From contig NZ_CP043494.1 in the NCBI RefSeq assembly GCF_044360475.1, positions 11,160,001 through 11,224,000 on the forward strand: DNA of 64,000 nt. Direction: 5' to 3'. The DNA comes from Archangium minus. Its GTDB lineage: Bacteria; Myxococcota; Myxococcia; Myxococcales; Myxococcaceae. Shown here one piece after another: positions 35,244 to 44,465 of the stretch (positions within the stretch are counted from its first letter, which is position 1; each line of letters starts with the position of its first letter). The translations under genes and the position numbers were made by a program. The notes under the pieces are model-generated. The model was not told the DNA's origin. It ran no database searches and was given only the letters and a program-made list of their open reading frames with translations.

Positions 35244-35392
35244 GTGTTCCCCTCCTGTCCCTTCAATCTGCGCATCCAGGTGAGTCCAGGTACGAGACAG
35301 CCAAGGAGAGAGGCCCTCGCTCGCCTGCTGCCGAGCCGCTCGCGCAACCCCAGCTTGGGGGGGAGCACTGGAGTTCCAAGGAGGGCGGGGAA

Positions 35393-36589
35393 ATGAGAGC
35401 TACCTGGTGGCTGGTGGGGGGCGGAGTGGGGTTGGGCGCAGGGCTGATGTACCTCGCGGATCCTCGCAGTGGCCGGCGTCGCCGCGCCGTGGCGCACGAC
35501 AAGGCACTTCACGCCGTACACGAGGCCGAGAACGCGGTAGGCGTGGTGACACGCGACCTCGTCCACCGCACACGCGGCTTCTTCTTCAACTCCCTCGGCC
35601 GGATACGCCGTGAGGATGTCGACGACAGGACCATCGAGGCCCGTATCCGCTCAGCGCTCGGCCGCGTGTGCTCGCACCCGCATGCCATCCACGTGAACGT
35701 CGAGGGGGGCCGGGTGCGGCTCGAGGGGGTCGTCCTCAAGGTCGAGCACTCGAAGCTCCTCTCCCGCGCCACGCACGTGCCTGGCGTGGTGGACGTGGCG
35801 GACAACCTAAGGGTCTTCAAGCAACCCGGAAGCCACCCGGAGCTCCAAGGCGGCGCGCAGCGGCCGGGGGACCGTCCCGAGTTCCTCCAGCGCAACTGGT
35901 CTCCTGCCGCGCGCTTCGTGGCGGGCCTCGGGGGCGCGAGCCTGCTGACGTGGGGGCTGTCTCACCGAGGCGTGCCGGGCATGGCCTCCACCCTGCTCGG
36001 CTCGCTGCTCACCCTGCGCAGCATCACCAACATCGAGCTCAAACGCCTCACCGGCGTGGGGGGCGGGCGGCTGGGCATCGAAATCCACAAGGACATCACC
36101 GTCCACGCACCGGTGGAGGAGGTGTTCCGCTTCTGGCGGGCCATGGAGAACTTCTCCCGCTTCATGAGCCACGTGGAGGAGGTGCGCACCAGCGGCGCGG
36201 ACCGCTCTCACTGGCGGGTCAAGGGCCCGGCCGGCATCGTCTTCGAGTGGGATGCCCTCATCACCCGGCTCATCCCTCATCAGGTCCTCGCCTGGAAGAG
36301 CGTGGAGGGCTCCACGGTGGAGCACGCCGGCATCATCCACTTCGAGTCCCTCAACGAAGGCCGCTCCACGCGGCTGGACATCCGCATGAGCTACAACCCG
36401 CCCGCGGGCGCACTGGGCCATGCTTTCGCACGGCTGCTCGGGGTCTCTCCCAAGAAGCAGATGGATGACGATCTGCTGCGCTTCAAGTCGCTGATCGAGA
36501 CGGGCAAGGCCACGGGACACGAGACCGTGTCGCGCGAGCAGCTCTCGGTCCCAACGCCGGAGCACTCGGGCTCGCAGCCGGTGCACTGA
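35393..36589 (+). CDS. BON and SRPBCC domain membrane-associated protein
   Basis: A 398-residue protein. The start resembles YtxH proteins (WWLVGGGVGLGAGLMYLADP, then GRRRRA). Residues about 78-145 are a BON domain (DDRTIEARIRSALGRV, VNVEGGRVRLEGVV, VPGVVDVADNLRV), thought to bind membranes. A second hydrophobic stretch at 180-215 follows, then a SRPBCC/polyketide-cyclase-like domain (IHKDITVHAPVEEVFRFWRA, FSRFMSHVEEV, LIPHQVLAWKSVEG). Proteins with this exact order occur in soil proteobacteria and are tied to stress or lipid handling, without proven substrate. The GGAGGGCGGGG ribosome-binding site fixes the start. Confidence 0.82.
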   Translation: MRATWWLVGGGVGLGAGLMYLADPRSGRRRRAVAHDKALHAVHEAENAVGVVTRDLVHRTRGFFFNSLGRIRREDVDDRTIEARIRSALGRVCSHPHAIHVNVEGGRVRLEGVVLKVEHSKLLSRATHVPGVVDVADNLRVFKQPGSHPELQGGAQRPGDRPEFLQRNWSPAARFVAGLGGASLLTWGLSHRGVPGMASTLLGSLLTLRSITNIELKRLTGVGGGRLGIEIHKDITVHAPVEEVFRFWRAMENFSRFMSHVEEVRTSGADRSHWRVKGPAGIVFEWDALITRLIPHQVLAWKSVEGSTVEHAGIIHFESLNEGRSTRLDIRMSYNPPAGALGHAFARLLGVSPKKQMDDDLLRFKSLIETGKATGHETVSREQLSVPTPEHSGSQPVH

Positions 36590-36595
36590 TCGCGC

Positions 36596-38410
36596 TCACG
36601 CGTTGCTGCGCTGGATGAGCTCCGCGTACGCGAGGCCAGGCACCTCGAGCGTGATGAAGCCCGAGTCCTCCTCATAGCGCCGCACCTTGAAGGCCTTGTG
36701 CGACTGGCGCGCATGGGCCTCACAGGTGGGCACCTGGATGGTGACGTCTCCGTCATCCCGCATCATGCCGCCCACGTGGAAGCGCGTCTCCACGTGGTGG
36801 GCAAGCGCCCCACCGCACAGCGCGCAACAGTGGGGCAGGCCCATCCGCGAGAGGGGGGCGCGCACCGTCACCGCGTCTCCGATACGCAGCACCGTCACCG
36901 GCGCCAGGGGCGCGAGCGCCTTCGCACGCGCCTCCTCCGGCACGCTCCAGGCGGCATCCTCCGCCACGCCGAGCCGCGTCCGCAGGCGCTCCAGTTCCTC
37001 GGCCGGCCCACGCTTCCCCGCCAGCCACTGCTCCACCAGGGCCGAGGGGTCCACCCGCTCCCCGTTCCACTCCAACTTCAGCGACTCGCCGGGGGACGTC
37101 GTCCACGTCATGCCGTGCTGTGCGAGGATGCTCGCCAGGTACGCGCTGACGGCGTGGCTCACCACCTCCTGCACTCGCTCGGCACGGTCCGACACTCGGT
37201 AACCCACCAGCCGCGGATCCACCGCTTCGGCGAAGGACTCCTGCGCAGCGGTGTCCTTCAGCAACGACGGCACCCGGGCCCAGGAGAACTCCGGCACCCG
37301 CGCCTGCACCCGGCTGGCCGTCTCGTTCCACAACTTGCTCCAGCGCGCTCCGGCCTCGGCCCAGGGGATGAACTCCACCGCGTTCGGCCACAACTCCGCC
37401 GTGAAGCGCCGCTCCAGCGTCTCCGCGTCCGACAGCAGCGTGTACGCGGGCGTCTCGTCCAGCGGTTGCTCCGGTACCTCCATCTGCTCGGCGAAGGCGA
37501 TACGCTCCTCGATGCTCGGATGGGAGTCGTACGACCCCGCCTCCCGCTCGGGCACGGCCCCGGCCAACTCCTGCTGCGCCTCCGCCCAGGCGGAGCTCAC
37601 CAGGTAGCGCCGGAACCCCTCAAAGAGGTTGTCCGGCACCACGTCCTTGTCCACCAGCGGGTACACCTCGTGCTCCAGGAAGCGGCGATAGGCCACCGCG
37701 TGCAGCACCTCGCGCCGCAGGCCGGAGATGTGCGCCCGCTTGCCGGCGATGCGAATGCTCCACTCGTCCGCCACCAACTCCTGCTGCCGGCTGATGGCCT
37801 GGGTGATGCGCAGGAACAGCTTCGGCACCCATGTGAAGGGCTTGCGCAGCGGCATCCGGTCGTCTTCGCCCAGGAACACCAGGGCACGACTCATGGACGA
37901 GCGCGTGGAGTAGATGAGCGAGGCCAGCTTCGTCTCTCCCCCCTTGAAGTGGCCCAGCTCATGGGCCACGGCGGCACGGAATTGAGAGAGGTTGTCCACC
38001 GCCAGCAGCCCCAGGCCGATACACAGGATGCGCCGGCCGCCGAAGCCAAGGAAGCCGCCCACCTGGGTCACGTAGGCGTTGACGTCCTCGACGAGGAACA
38101 CCTCCGAGGGCAGCTCCACCTCCATGCGCCGCGCCACGTCCTTGAGAGCGGCGAACAGCCTTGGGTGCTCGTCCTCGGTGAGTCGGGGACCAGAAGGTAC
38201 GAAGCGCTCGCGCTGCGGCAACAGGCTCCACAGGATGGCGCCCGCGCCCGCCAGGCACAGCGCAGCGAACAGCGCATGGAAGCGGTGCGTTGTGTCGACG
38301 CGAAACGGCAGGACCAGCAGGACGACAGCCACGCCCAGCGTCGCCGTGTAATAGAGGAGCAGGAACCCCACGGCCAACATCGCGCGGACTGTGTACGAAC
38401 GGGCCCACAT
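36596..38410 (-). CDS. M48-family metalloprotease (HtpX-like), membrane bound
   Basis: A 604-residue zinc protease. Two hydrophobic segments near the N-terminus (MLAVGFLLLYYTATLGVAVV and a following pair) anchor it. The catalytic motif HExxH is VAHELGHFKGGE near residue 170, and the third zinc ligand is the Glu in QELVADEWS. The C-terminal 200 residues, including a possible Cys pair (CCALCGG), go beyond HtpX or BepA length and have no family I know. M48 membrane proteases trim misfolded envelope proteins. Start 38410 (MWARSYTVRAML) is preferred, with GGGGAACG upstream. Diverges from the nucleotidase gene 85 bases away. Confidence 0.88.
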   Translation of the reverse strand: MWARSYTVRAMLAVGFLLLYYTATLGVAVVLLVLPFRVDTTHRFHALFAALCLAGAGAILWSLLPQRERFVPSGPRLTEDEHPRLFAALKDVARRMEVELPSEVFLVEDVNAYVTQVGGFLGFGGRRILCIGLGLLAVDNLSQFRAAVAHELGHFKGGETKLASLIYSTRSSMSRALVFLGEDDRMPLRKPFTWVPKLFLRITQAISRQQELVADEWSIRIAGKRAHISGLRREVLHAVAYRRFLEHEVYPLVDKDVVPDNLFEGFRRYLVSSAWAEAQQELAGAVPEREAGSYDSHPSIEERIAFAEQMEVPEQPLDETPAYTLLSDAETLERRFTAELWPNAVEFIPWAEAGARWSKLWNETASRVQARVPEFSWARVPSLLKDTAAQESFAEAVDPRLVGYRVSDRAERVQEVVSHAVSAYLASILAQHGMTWTTSPGESLKLEWNGERVDPSALVEQWLAGKRGPAEELERLRTRLGVAEDAAWSVPEEARAKALAPLAPVTVLRIGDAVTVRAPLSRMGLPHCCALCGGALAHHVETRFHVGGMMRDDGDVTIQVPTCEAHARQSHKAFKVRRYEEDSGFITLEVPGLAYAELIQRSNA

Positions 38411-38495
38411 GACGTTCCCCTTCCGGTCAGTCGAGTCTAGGGCCAATCCAGAGACATGCGGTAACCCACGGGTTGTGAGAGATAGGAGCCAACGC

Positions 38496-40142
38496 ATGCG
38501 CCCTCTCCTGCTCACCGCCGCACTCCTGCTCTCCTGCGCCCATACGCAACCTGTCCCCAGCCCCCGTCAGGTGCATGTGCAGGTGCTGGCCATCAATGAC
38601 TTCCACGGAAACCTCGCGCCGCCTCCGGGCTCGGCGGGAGAAATCCGCACCGGGAAGAACCCCGATGGCAGCCCCCTCAAGGTGAAGACAGGAGGAGCCA
38701 GCTTCCTCGCTCGTCACCTGGCCGAGCTTCGCGCGAGCCAGCCGGAGAACACCCTGGTGGTGTCCGCGGGAGACCTCATTGGTGCCAGCCCGGTCGTCTC
38801 CTCTCTCTTCCACGACGAGCCCACCATCGAGGCGATGAACCTCGCGGGGCTGACGCTCAACGCCGTGGGCAACCACGAGCTCGACGAAGGGGCCACCGAG
38901 CTCAAGCGCATGCAGACCGGAGGCTGTCACCCGGTGGATGGCTGCCAGGACGGCACGCCCTTCGAGGGCGCAAAGTTCCAGTTCCTCGCCGCCAACGTGG
39001 TCGACCCGCAGGGCCACACGCTCTTCCCTCCCTACGCCATCCGCGAGTTCGAGGGCGTGAAGGTGGCCGTCATCGGCATGACGCTCGAGGGCACCGCGGA
39101 GATCGTCGACTCCGCCGGCATCCAAGGGCTCCAGTTCCGGGACGAGGCCGACACCGTCAACGCCCTGGTCCCCGAGCTGCGTAAGCAGGGCGTGCGAACC
39201 CTCCTGGTGCTGGTCCACGAGGGCGGCGTCCAGACGGGCGCGTATGACGGCTGCGAGGGCATCTCCGGCCCCATCGTGGACATCGTCCATCGCCTGGACC
39301 CGGAGGTGGACGCCGTCCTGAGCGGCCACACCCACCAGTCCTACAACTGCGTCATCAACGGCAAGCGCGTCACCAGCGCGGCGTCTTACGGGCGGCTCAT
39401 CACGGACCTGGACCTTGTGCTGGACGCAGCCACAGGCGACGTGGTGGAGAGCACCGCGCGCACCGTCCTCGTCACCCGAGACGGAGAGGGCTCCCCCGAG
39501 CTGCAGGCGCTCATCGACCGCTACGACAGGCTGGCCGCGCCCTTGAGGGATCGCATCCTGGGCCAGGTGACAGCGCCGCTCGAACAGCCGGACGACAAGC
39601 GCTGGCCCTCGGGCGAGTCCACCCTGGGCAACACCCTGGCGGATGTGCAGCTCGAGGCGACGAAGGACGCGGGAGCCCAGGTGGCCTTCATGAACCCGGG
39701 CGGCATCCGCGGGGACCTCGACGCGGGCGATGTCACCTATGGCGAGGCCTACACCCTCCAGCCCTTCGGCAACACCCTGGTGACGCTGACACTCACCGGT
39801 GCGCAGCTCCACACCCTGCTGGAGCAGCAATGGGAGGGAAGCTACGTCCGCATCCTCCAGCCCTCGCGGGGCTTCTCCTATACGTGGAAGGCCTCGGCGC
39901 CCGTGGGCCAGAAGGTGGACCCCGCCAGCATCCGACTCAACGGCGCGCCCGTGAAACCCGCGGGCCGCTACCGCGTGACGGTGAACAGCTTCCTTGCGGG
40001 CGGCGGAGACGGCTTCCGCGTGCTCGCCGAGGGCACCGAGCGGCGCGGCGGCGTGGTGGACCTGGATGCGCTGGAGGCGTGGCTGAAGGCCCGCTCGCCA
40101 CGCGCTCCGCCGGAGACGAACCGCATTACCCGGGTGGAGTAG
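38496..40142 (+). CDS. UshA-like 5'-nucleotidase / metallophosphoesterase lipoprotein
   Basis: A 548-residue exported enzyme. The signal is short (LLLTAALLLSCAHT) with a lipidation Cys at about 14. The metallophosphatase domain shows NDFHGN, VSAGDLIGASP, NAVGNHELDEG and SGHTHQSYNC, the bimetal ligands of the calcineurin-like fold. The C-terminal 5'-nucleotidase domain shows GNTLADVQLEATKDAGAQVA, NPGGIRGDLDAGDVTYGEA and NSFLAGGGDGF. Known members hydrolyse nucleotides and UDP-sugars in the periplasm for phosphate and nucleoside salvage. AGGAG precedes the ATG at 38496. Confidence 0.93.
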   Translation: MRPLLLTAALLLSCAHTQPVPSPRQVHVQVLAINDFHGNLAPPPGSAGEIRTGKNPDGSPLKVKTGGASFLARHLAELRASQPENTLVVSAGDLIGASPVVSSLFHDEPTIEAMNLAGLTLNAVGNHELDEGATELKRMQTGGCHPVDGCQDGTPFEGAKFQFLAANVVDPQGHTLFPPYAIREFEGVKVAVIGMTLEGTAEIVDSAGIQGLQFRDEADTVNALVPELRKQGVRTLLVLVHEGGVQTGAYDGCEGISGPIVDIVHRLDPEVDAVLSGHTHQSYNCVINGKRVTSAASYGRLITDLDLVLDAATGDVVESTARTVLVTRDGEGSPELQALIDRYDRLAAPLRDRILGQVTAPLEQPDDKRWPSGESTLGNTLADVQLEATKDAGAQVAFMNPGGIRGDLDAGDVTYGEAYTLQPFGNTLVTLTLTGAQLHTLLEQQWEGSYVRILQPSRGFSYTWKASAPVGQKVDPASIRLNGAPVKPAGRYRVTVNSFLAGGGDGFRVLAEGTERRGGVVDLDALEAWLKARSPRAPPETNRITRVE

Positions 40143-40230
40143 CCACCAGCCAACAGTCGCGGCGGACAGCGGTCGACATTTCCCACCGGTGGCACGGGCG
40201 CACCGCGACCACAGGTGACACATACGGGGC

Positions 40231-41205
40231 ATGCGTTTCTCGAGACTTGGACTCTTGGGTTGTGCCGTCCTGTGCGCGCTGGTAGCCGCCTGTACGCACC
40301 ACGCGCCCCGCTCCAGCTCTGAGCCACCGATGACCGCTGGCGAGCACCAGCGCGTCATCAACGGGGTGAGGCTGTACTACCGCATCGCCGGCCAGGCTCC
40401 GGCGGAGCGAGCCCCGGTGCTCTTCCTCCACGGGGGCCCCGGCTACAACAGCTACAGCTTCTCGCGGCTCATGGGTCAGCGCCTCGAGAAGTCCCGGCGC
40501 ATGGTGTACCTGGACCAGCGAGGCTGTGGTCGCTCCGAGCGCCCCTGGGACGGCCGCTACTCGCTGGAGGTGCTGGTGTCGGACCTGGAGGCGCTGCGTC
40601 AGGAGCTGGGCGTGGAGCGCTGGGTGCTGATGGGCCACTCCTTCGGCGGGACGCTCGCGCTGGAGTACTCGGTGCGTTATCCCCAGCACGTGGCGGGCGT
40701 GGTGTACGTGAGCGGCTTCTCGGACGCGGCGAGCTCCTTCGCCACCTGGAAGCGAGAGCTCGAGCGCCTGTACCCCGGCCGGCTGACCACTCAGGCCTCG
40801 CAGGAGGACACGTCGGACTACACGCAGGTCATGCGGGCGCTGCGAGGCGTGGACGCGCAGTCCTTCTTCAATCAGCTGCAGTTCCATGACACCACGTACC
40901 GCCAGATGCAGGAGTCGATCGACGCGGAGAGCGGCCTGATCAACACGGGTGAGATGTCTCGCGCCCTCTTCTCCACCGAGCTGACGAACTACCGCTTCAA
41001 GGGCTCCGCGCAGGTCACCGTGCCAGTGCTCGCTATCGGCGGCCGGTACGACAACTCCGTCGGCATGGAGAGCATCCAGGCGCTCGTGAAGACGCTGCCC
41101 AACGCCACCCTGCTCGAGTACGAGAAGAGCGGGCACTTCCCGTACCTGGAAGAGGCGGACCGCTTTGAGCAGGACGTGACGCAATTCCTGTCGACCCTGC
41201 CCTGA
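40231..41205 (+). CDS. Proline iminopeptidase-like alpha/beta hydrolase lipoprotein
   Basis: A 324-residue S33-type hydrolase. A lipoprotein signal (LGCAVLCALVAAC, Cys about 21) is followed by the typical block order: LFLHGGPGYNSYSF (oxyanion HGGPG), VYLDQRGCGRSERPWDG, the nucleophile elbow VLMGHSFGGTLALEY, then an Asp in AIGGRYDNSV and the His in YEKSGHFPYLEE. HGGPG plus DQRGxGRS marks proline iminopeptidases and close relatives. The lipid anchor suggests periplasmic peptide trimming. Substrate preference unverified. Confidence 0.88.
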   Translation: MRFSRLGLLGCAVLCALVAACTHHAPRSSSEPPMTAGEHQRVINGVRLYYRIAGQAPAERAPVLFLHGGPGYNSYSFSRLMGQRLEKSRRMVYLDQRGCGRSERPWDGRYSLEVLVSDLEALRQELGVERWVLMGHSFGGTLALEYSVRYPQHVAGVVYVSGFSDAASSFATWKRELERLYPGRLTTQASQEDTSDYTQVMRALRGVDAQSFFNQLQFHDTTYRQMQESIDAESGLINTGEMSRALFSTELTNYRFKGSAQVTVPVLAIGGRYDNSVGMESIQALVKTLPNATLLEYEKSGHFPYLEEADRFEQDVTQFLSTLP

Positions 41206-41215
41206 CAGCGCCCAT

Positions 41216-41575
41216 TCACGGACCCGGCGTCACACGGCCCGCGGCGCCACCCACCTCGGTGGAGCCCACGACCTGACGCTGGGCCTGGTCGAACTCGACA
41301 TCCAGCAGCCGCCCCGAGCCTCGGGGAGCCAGACCGAAGCGGATCCGCCAGTAGTTGGGGCGGACCTGCACGGCCTCGGCCACCTCCGTCACCTCATAGC
41401 CCGAGGAGACGGCGTATTCCTGGCCAATCCGAACAATGTCGCGGTAGCCGAGCTCCTGCTGCACGGAGTTGGGCGGCTCCGGGTACATGCGACGCTCCTG
41501 CGTCGGGCCAGCACAGCCGATGCCGAGGAGCGAGCAGGAGAAGACGAAAGCAATGGCAGGGCGAAGAGGGACCAT
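41216..41575 (-). CDS. Small lipoprotein
   Basis: A 119-residue lipoprotein with signal MVPLRPAIAFVFSCSLLGIGC (Cys21) and a mature domain ending in two beta-rich stretches (EVTEVAEAVQVRPNYWRIRF, SGRLLDVEFDQAQRQVVG). The pattern of a basic strand pair resembles PepSY-like small envelope domains, without certainty. It ends 10 bases beyond the convergent hydrolase gene. Function unknown. Confidence 0.7.
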   Translation of the reverse strand: MVPLRPAIAFVFSCSLLGIGCAGPTQERRMYPEPPNSVQQELGYRDIVRIGQEYAVSSGYEVTEVAEAVQVRPNYWRIRFGLAPRGSGRLLDVEFDQAQRQVVGSTEVGGAAGRVTPGP

Positions 41576-41718
41576 GACAGCTCAAAAGTGAGCATGGTCC
41601 GTGCCACGGGGGGCTCCCTCGCGACGCGACGAGAGCCTCGATGCCCGGCACGCAAGCGTTGCACCCCCGGGAATGACGGGCCGCAGCGCTTGCGCGGGAC
41701 AAAGTCCTTCGTGGACGA

Positions 41719-42336
<618 letters not shown>

Positions 42337-42432
42337 GGCCCCCCAACACTAATGCGCCTTGGCCCCGGGCGCCCCCCCGTTCTTTCCAGATCGTACTCCA
42401 GGCTACGCTCGGGGCCCATTCTGGGTGTTTCC

Positions 42433-43119
42433 ATGAACGCCTCCGACATCGACGCCATCCTCGCCTCCACCCTGGAGGACAGGACCCTCACCCGTACCGA
42501 ACGTCAAGCGCTCCAGGCCGTCCTGGATGACCGCAAGGCGGGCGAGGCGGTGCTGGCCCTGTTCCGCTCGCGGGCCTTCGAGCTGGCACGCACCTCCGTC
42601 ACCGACCCCCGCGCCCGCGAGGTCATCTCCTGGCTGGAGGACACGGTGAAGGCCCTGTTGCCCTCCCGGGAGCTGCGGGAGACGAGCCGGGTAGAGGCCC
42701 ACTTCAGCCCCGGGGAAGCCCCCTTGAATGCCATCGTGCGGCTTATCGGCGAGGCGCGGGGCAGCGCGGACGTCTGTGTCTTCACCCTGACGGACGACCG
42801 CATCACCCGGGCCTTGATGGAGGCCCATGAGAAGGGCGTGCGGCTGCGGGTGGTGTCGGACGGGGACAAGGCGTTGGATCTCGGCTCGGACATCCACCGG
42901 CTGCGCGAGGCGGGCGTGCCCGTCCGGGTGGACCGCACGCAGGCCCACATGCACCACAAGTTCGCCGTGTTCGACCGGATGCGCCTGCTCACCGGCAGCT
43001 ACAACTGGACGCGCGCGGCGGCGGACGAGAACCACGAGAACGTGCTCGTGTCGGATGACCCACGCCTGGTGCTCCCCTTCTGCCGAGCCTTTGACGACCT
43101 CTGGACGGCCCTGGAGTAG
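42433..43119 (+). CDS. Single-HKD phospholipase D-like nuclease
   Basis: A 228-residue protein. The first 85 residues are helical (LTRTERQALQAVLDDRKAG) and unrecognised. The PLD domain follows: ALNAI-type opening (PLNAIVRLIGEARGSADVCV), THALM-like helix (RALMEAHEKGVRLRVVSDG) and one HKD motif HHKFAVFDRMRLLTGSYNWT, as in bacterial Nuc and mitochondrial PLD6. Such enzymes dimerise to make the active site and cut DNA, RNA or cardiolipin. No signal peptide, so cytoplasmic. The ATG at 42433 is taken because the upstream frame is antisense to clpP. Confidence 0.82.
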   Translation: MNASDIDAILASTLEDRTLTRTERQALQAVLDDRKAGEAVLALFRSRAFELARTSVTDPRAREVISWLEDTVKALLPSRELRETSRVEAHFSPGEAPLNAIVRLIGEARGSADVCVFTLTDDRITRALMEAHEKGVRLRVVSDGDKALDLGSDIHRLREAGVPVRVDRTQAHMHHKFAVFDRMRLLTGSYNWTRAAADENHENVLVSDDPRLVLPFCRAFDDLWTALE

Positions 43120-43207
43120 CTCCCCCGCCCGCCCTCCTTCCTAGCGAGGCGCCCGCATTGCCGGTGGCCCCACCACCCCCCACCCTGTCCTCCCGGAGGA
43201 GGTGCAC

Positions 43208-43954
43208 ATGGGCGTGTTGGGAGAAACGGTCGGACGGGTTGTAGGAACCCTGTGGGGGCCACCCTTTCGCGTGGTCTCGGAGCTGCGCCACGCCCGCTCC
43301 CTCCATCCCGAGGGCATCTGCCTCCAGGCCGAGGTCGTGCCCATCCGGACCGACCCGCCCTTCTCGACCGTGGCCGAGCGCCTCGCCGGCCCGGCCATCG
43401 TGCGGCTGTCCACCGCCACCTGGCGAGGCGGGCGCGAGTGGCCCGACATCCTCGGGGCCTCGGTGCGCTTCCGGCGCGACGCGCGCATCACCGAGGAGGT
43501 CTCACCCGGGGACCAGGATGTCCTCTTCGCCACCGCGCGCCACTTCTGGTCGTTGGCCCCCGCGCTCCTCACCACCCAGGTCCATGACTGGCTCCAGAAC
43601 GACTATTTCGGCATCGCGCCCTTCTCGGTGGACGGGCTGGGGAAGGTGAAGCTGCGGCTCACCTCGCCGCGCGGCGCTTCCCAGCGCTCCGGCACTCGGG
43701 TGCAACGGTTGAAGGACGCCATGCACGCGGGCACCGCGCTCCTCACCTTCGAGGTCTATCCCCTGGACGACGGGCTGCCCCATACCTGGACTCCCGTCGC
43801 GGACATCCTCCTGCGCGAGGAAGTGCGGCTGGATCCGGAGCGCCTGCGCTTCAATCCCTTCCACGCCGGGCGAGGCATCCGCCCCCGAGGCTTCCTCCAC
43901 GCCCTACGGCTCCCCGTCTACCGGCAGAGCCAAGAGGGCCGCACCGTGCACTGA
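43208..43954 (+). CDS. Small catalase-superfamily-like protein
   Basis: A 248-residue protein with GGAGGTG ahead of its ATG. The order of blocks parallels a trimmed heme catalase core: SELRHARSLHPEGICLQAEV (compare catalase HA-x-G, distal His), IVRLSTATWRGGREWPDILG with GASVRFRRD, then a C-terminal HALRLPVYRQSQ resembling the proximal R-x-x-x-Y. Length is less than the shortest well known catalases (about 300), and the Asn of the active site is not clear. It could be a peroxidase-like heme protein or a fold relative without heme. The family call is tentative. Confidence 0.45.
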   Translation: MGVLGETVGRVVGTLWGPPFRVVSELRHARSLHPEGICLQAEVVPIRTDPPFSTVAERLAGPAIVRLSTATWRGGREWPDILGASVRFRRDARITEEVSPGDQDVLFATARHFWSLAPALLTTQVHDWLQNDYFGIAPFSVDGLGKVKLRLTSPRGASQRSGTRVQRLKDAMHAGTALLTFEVYPLDDGLPHTWTPVADILLREEVRLDPERLRFNPFHAGRGIRPRGFLHALRLPVYRQSQEGRTVH

Positions 43955-43962
43955 GCGGCGCT

Positions 43963-44418
43963 TCAGCGGCGCCTGGCCAGCCATGCGTCGACGGTGAAAC
44001 GCGCCTCGGAGGCATGGTGCAAGAGCCAAGCGTATGCGAGGGCATAGAAGAGCTGGAGCCCCGCCGTCTCCCACTGCTGCCGCAGGCACGTTCCGAACGT
44101 GAGGGCCGCGATCGTCAGGCCGCCCAACAAGAGGAACCACCGCAGGCGCCACCCGAGCAGCATTCCCACTCCCGTCACGAGTTCGAGGAACGGGAGGACG
44201 AGCCCGAAGAGGCGCACGCTCCACTCGGGCAGGGGCGTCTGGGCAAACCCGTTCACGATGCCCTGCGCGAACCCGGCCGGATCGCCCACCCGCGTGAGGC
44301 CATGCATGGCGATATTGATTCCCAGCACCAGGCGCAGCACGAGATGACCGAGCGCGGCGTCGGACAGCGCCGCACGCGAGGTCGTGGAACCCGACTCCTT
44401 TAAGGCGACATCACTCAT
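43963..44418 (-). CDS. DoxX-family membrane protein
   Basis: A 151-residue four-helix membrane protein. DoxX traits are VLRLVLGINIAMHGLTRVGD at the first helix, VRLFGLVLPFLELVTGVGML, LRWFLLLGGLTIAALTFG, and a final helix LQLFYALAYAWLLH. DoxX proteins are linked to quinone/thiosulfate redox chemistry and to oxidative stress defence. Here it is convergent with the catalase-like gene (8 bases between stops). Start 44418 (MSDVALKESG) is preferred to one nine codons earlier. Confidence 0.82.
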   Translation of the reverse strand: MSDVALKESGSTTSRAALSDAALGHLVLRLVLGINIAMHGLTRVGDPAGFAQGIVNGFAQTPLPEWSVRLFGLVLPFLELVTGVGMLLGWRLRWFLLLGGLTIAALTFGTCLRQQWETAGLQLFYALAYAWLLHHASEARFTVDAWLARRR

Positions 44419-44465
44419 GGCCCCACCATGCCGCCCTCGGGACATGCAGGCAACGCGTATGCGCG

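Noticed and set aside
43119..43207. CCTCC-CGG-AGGAGG inverted repeat near 43190 considered as a terminator
   Set aside because: The right arm is simply the ribosome-binding site of the next gene, the stem is short and no T-run follows.
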